The translations under genes and the position numbers were made by a program. The notes under the pieces were generated by a model, which was given only the letters and a program-made list of their open reading frames with translations, was not told the origin of the DNA and did no database searches. Positions 6,403-7,622 of a DNA stretch of 7,622 nucleotides are shown here, in pieces. Position 1 is the first letter of the stretch. Every line of letters begins with the position of its first letter. This stretch comes from Spirochaetota bacterium (lineage in GTDB: Bacteria; Spirochaetota; B62-G9): positions 1 through 7,622 of the forward strand of contig JALXDB010000113.1 of assembly GCA_026990615.1 (NCBI GenBank). Direction: 5' to 3'.

Positions 6403-7206
6403 TTGAAAGATATAAAACAGATTGATGAGGGTTTCTGCAAGGGATTAAAGGTCGTTTTTACAGATATAGATGATACTATAACGGATGAAGGGCTAATTCT
6501 TGATATATCGTATCAGGCTATATGGGACCTGCACAGAAATGGAATCGATGTGGTTCCGGTTACTGGAAGACCTGCCGGCTGGTGTGATCATATAGCCAGA
6601 ATGTGGCCGGTAAAAGGGGTTGTGGGTGAGAACGGAGCATTCTACTACTCTTACGACAGAATAGATAGAAGAATGAACAGGAAAATCCTGCTTACTGAGA
6701 GAGAGATCGAAGACGGAAAGAGAAGGCTCAAATCTATTGAAAAGCGGGTGTTGAGTGAGGTAAAGGGGTGTGCTATATCTGCAGACCAGCCTTTTAGATT
6801 GGTAGATCTTGCCATAGATTACTGTGAGGATGTTAAGCCCCTGAGTGAAGAAGAAGTTGAAAAAATATGCAGGATAGTTGAAGAAGAAGGGGCGAAATAC
6901 AAGGTTTCCAGTATTCATGTCAATTGCTGGTTTGGGAATTTTGATAAGTTGACAGGGATAAAAGCATTTTACAGAGATTTTTATGGTGGTGATCTTGATG
7001 ATGAATTGGATAGGATCACCTTTATAGGGGATTCGTTGAATGATGAGCCGATGTTTGAAGCCTTTGATACAACGATAGCGGTTGCAAATATTAAAAGGTT
7101 TGCCAAAAAATTGAAGTACTATCCGACTTATATAACTGAAAATAGTTCTGCACGCGGGTTTAGAGAGGCTGTAGATACTATAATAGAAAAGAGAAAGAGA
7201 GGTTAG
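6403..7206 (+). CDS. HAD-IIB family hydrolase, probable phosphatase
   Basis: This is a predicted cytoplasmic Mg-dependent phosphatase of the haloacid dehalogenase superfamily, Cof/sucrose-phosphatase-like branch (type IIB). Counting from TTG 6403 (267 residues), motif I is FTDIDDT (19-25), with nucleophile Asp21 and acid/base Asp23. Motif II is VTGRP (53-57), the motif III lysine is Lys182 in NFDKLTGIKAF, and motif IV is FIGDSLNDEPMF (207-218), carrying the metal-binding Asp210 and Asp214. About 115 residues between motifs II and III form the C2-type cap, and VVGENGAF (73-80) is typical of this branch. Motif I has Asp where most relatives have Gly (DIDDT rather than DxDGT). The size is normal. 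Its position downstream of the GHMP kinase suggests a shared pathway. The substrate, a sugar phosphate or other phosphometabolite, cannot be read from the sequence. Confidence 0.87.
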   Translation: MKDIKQIDEGFCKGLKVVFTDIDDTITDEGLILDISYQAIWDLHRNGIDVVPVTGRPAGWCDHIARMWPVKGVVGENGAFYYSYDRIDRRMNRKILLTEREIEDGKRRLKSIEKRVLSEVKGCAISADQPFRLVDLAIDYCEDVKPLSEEEVEKICRIVEEEGAKYKVSSIHVNCWFGNFDKLTGIKAFYRDFYGGDLDDELDRITFIGDSLNDEPMFEAFDTTIAVANIKRFAKKLKYYPTYITENSSARGFREAVDTIIEKRKRG

Positions 7207-7622
7207 TCTATCGTTTGAATGGAGAGTATAGTTGGTTATTGTTGAGCATGCCATTCGGTAAAATTGATAAACTTTTTTGTGAAAAGCAGTGTGATTTTAT
7301 GGCAAGTTACGGGTCCGGGGAGATCGGGTTAAAGTACAAACAGATCTGTATCTAAGTCTTGTATATTTGGTAGAGTGGAAATCTAGTTTTTAAATATATA
7401 AGTTACACGCCATTTTTAGTATTAAAAGTATAACATTATGTATTTTCTACATTGTACTTCGTAAAATGCTTAGCCCTGATAGTGAAAGGTCGATTTGCGC
7501 TCTAGTTTGATTTGGTCTGAAAATTTTTGCAAAGTTGGAAATATTCATACCGTAGAATTTTTTCCTATATATTTATTCCGTATATATTTATTTCATTCTA
7601 TTTTTTTATGCCTCTATTAAAG
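7207..7622. other. 416-base tail without a supported gene
   Basis: Frames here are short and lack Shine-Dalgarno sites. Visible elements are a 6-bp inverted repeat GAATGG/CCATTC (7217-7222, 7251-7256; extended by two G-U pairs) followed 14 bases later by TTTTTT (7273-7278), which is too weak and distant to call a terminator; a 10-base palindrome ACAGATCTGT (7340-7349); and a very AT-rich end with a short tandem repeat. It probably leads to a gene beyond the right edge, but no promoter is clear. Confidence 0.5.
7566..7592. repeat. Two-copy AT-rich direct repeat, 15-base period
   Basis: TATATATTTATT occurs at 7566-7577 and again at 7581-7592, separated by CCG. Both copies lie in strongly AT-rich DNA, so slippage or low complexity may explain it. 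No function is assigned. Confidence 0.5.

Noticed and set aside
6493..7254. Long open frame on the - strand (253 codons) across the HAD gene
   Set aside because: It lies antisense to a gene with all HAD motifs intact, shows no recognisable domain, and is rich in residues that arise from the complement of AT-rich codons. It is a shadow frame.
7340..7349. ACAGATCTGT palindrome as an operator
   Set aside because: A 10-base palindrome is expected several times by chance in a window of this size, and no gene start is nearby.
7447..7548. Short - strand frame of 33 residues in the 3' tail
   Set aside because: It has no Shine-Dalgarno, no recognisable motif, and a length expected by chance.

Overview
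The window is a stretch of bacterial chromosome with tightly packed genes, all on the + strand. It falls into two blocks. Base composition is moderate to AT-rich, Shine-Dalgarno sites are strong (AAGGAGG, GGAGGAG), and TTG is used as a start codon at least twice. Together with ABC polyamine-type uptake genes and small-molecule kinase and phosphatase genes, this says 'bacterium'. No rRNA, tRNA or lineage marker is present, so I do not assign a phylum. A deltaproteobacterial-like or other anaerobic lineage would be a guess only.

Block 1 (1-5086) is a spermidine/putrescine-type ABC importer. It holds a substrate-binding protein cut by the left edge (PotD type), an ATPase (PotA type), two permeases (PotB and PotC types), and then a DHH-family phosphoesterase. 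From potA to the DHH gene the spacing is operon-like: a 4-base ATGA overlap, then 1 base, then 15 bases. The 212-base gap between the binding-protein gene and potA holds a strong GC-rich hairpin. Partly overlapping it is an 18-bp perfect inverted repeat with a 45-base spacer. This gap is the most structured non-coding DNA in the window and probably sets the ratio of binding protein to transporter.

Block 2 (5087-7622) begins with a 294-base non-coding gap that has a possible promoter. A mevalonate-kinase-like GHMP kinase follows, then, after an 86-base gap, a HAD-IIB phosphatase with a TTG start, and finally a 416-base tail with no gene I can support. A kinase next to a phosphatase suggests one small phosphometabolite pathway, but the substrates cannot be read from the sequence.

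I found no CRISPR array, insertion sequence, phage gene or RNA gene. I do not see a clear, previously undescribed system. The best leads are the nested inverted repeats before potA, the DHH phosphoesterase attached to a polyamine-type importer operon, and the kinase-phosphatase pair with altered motifs.
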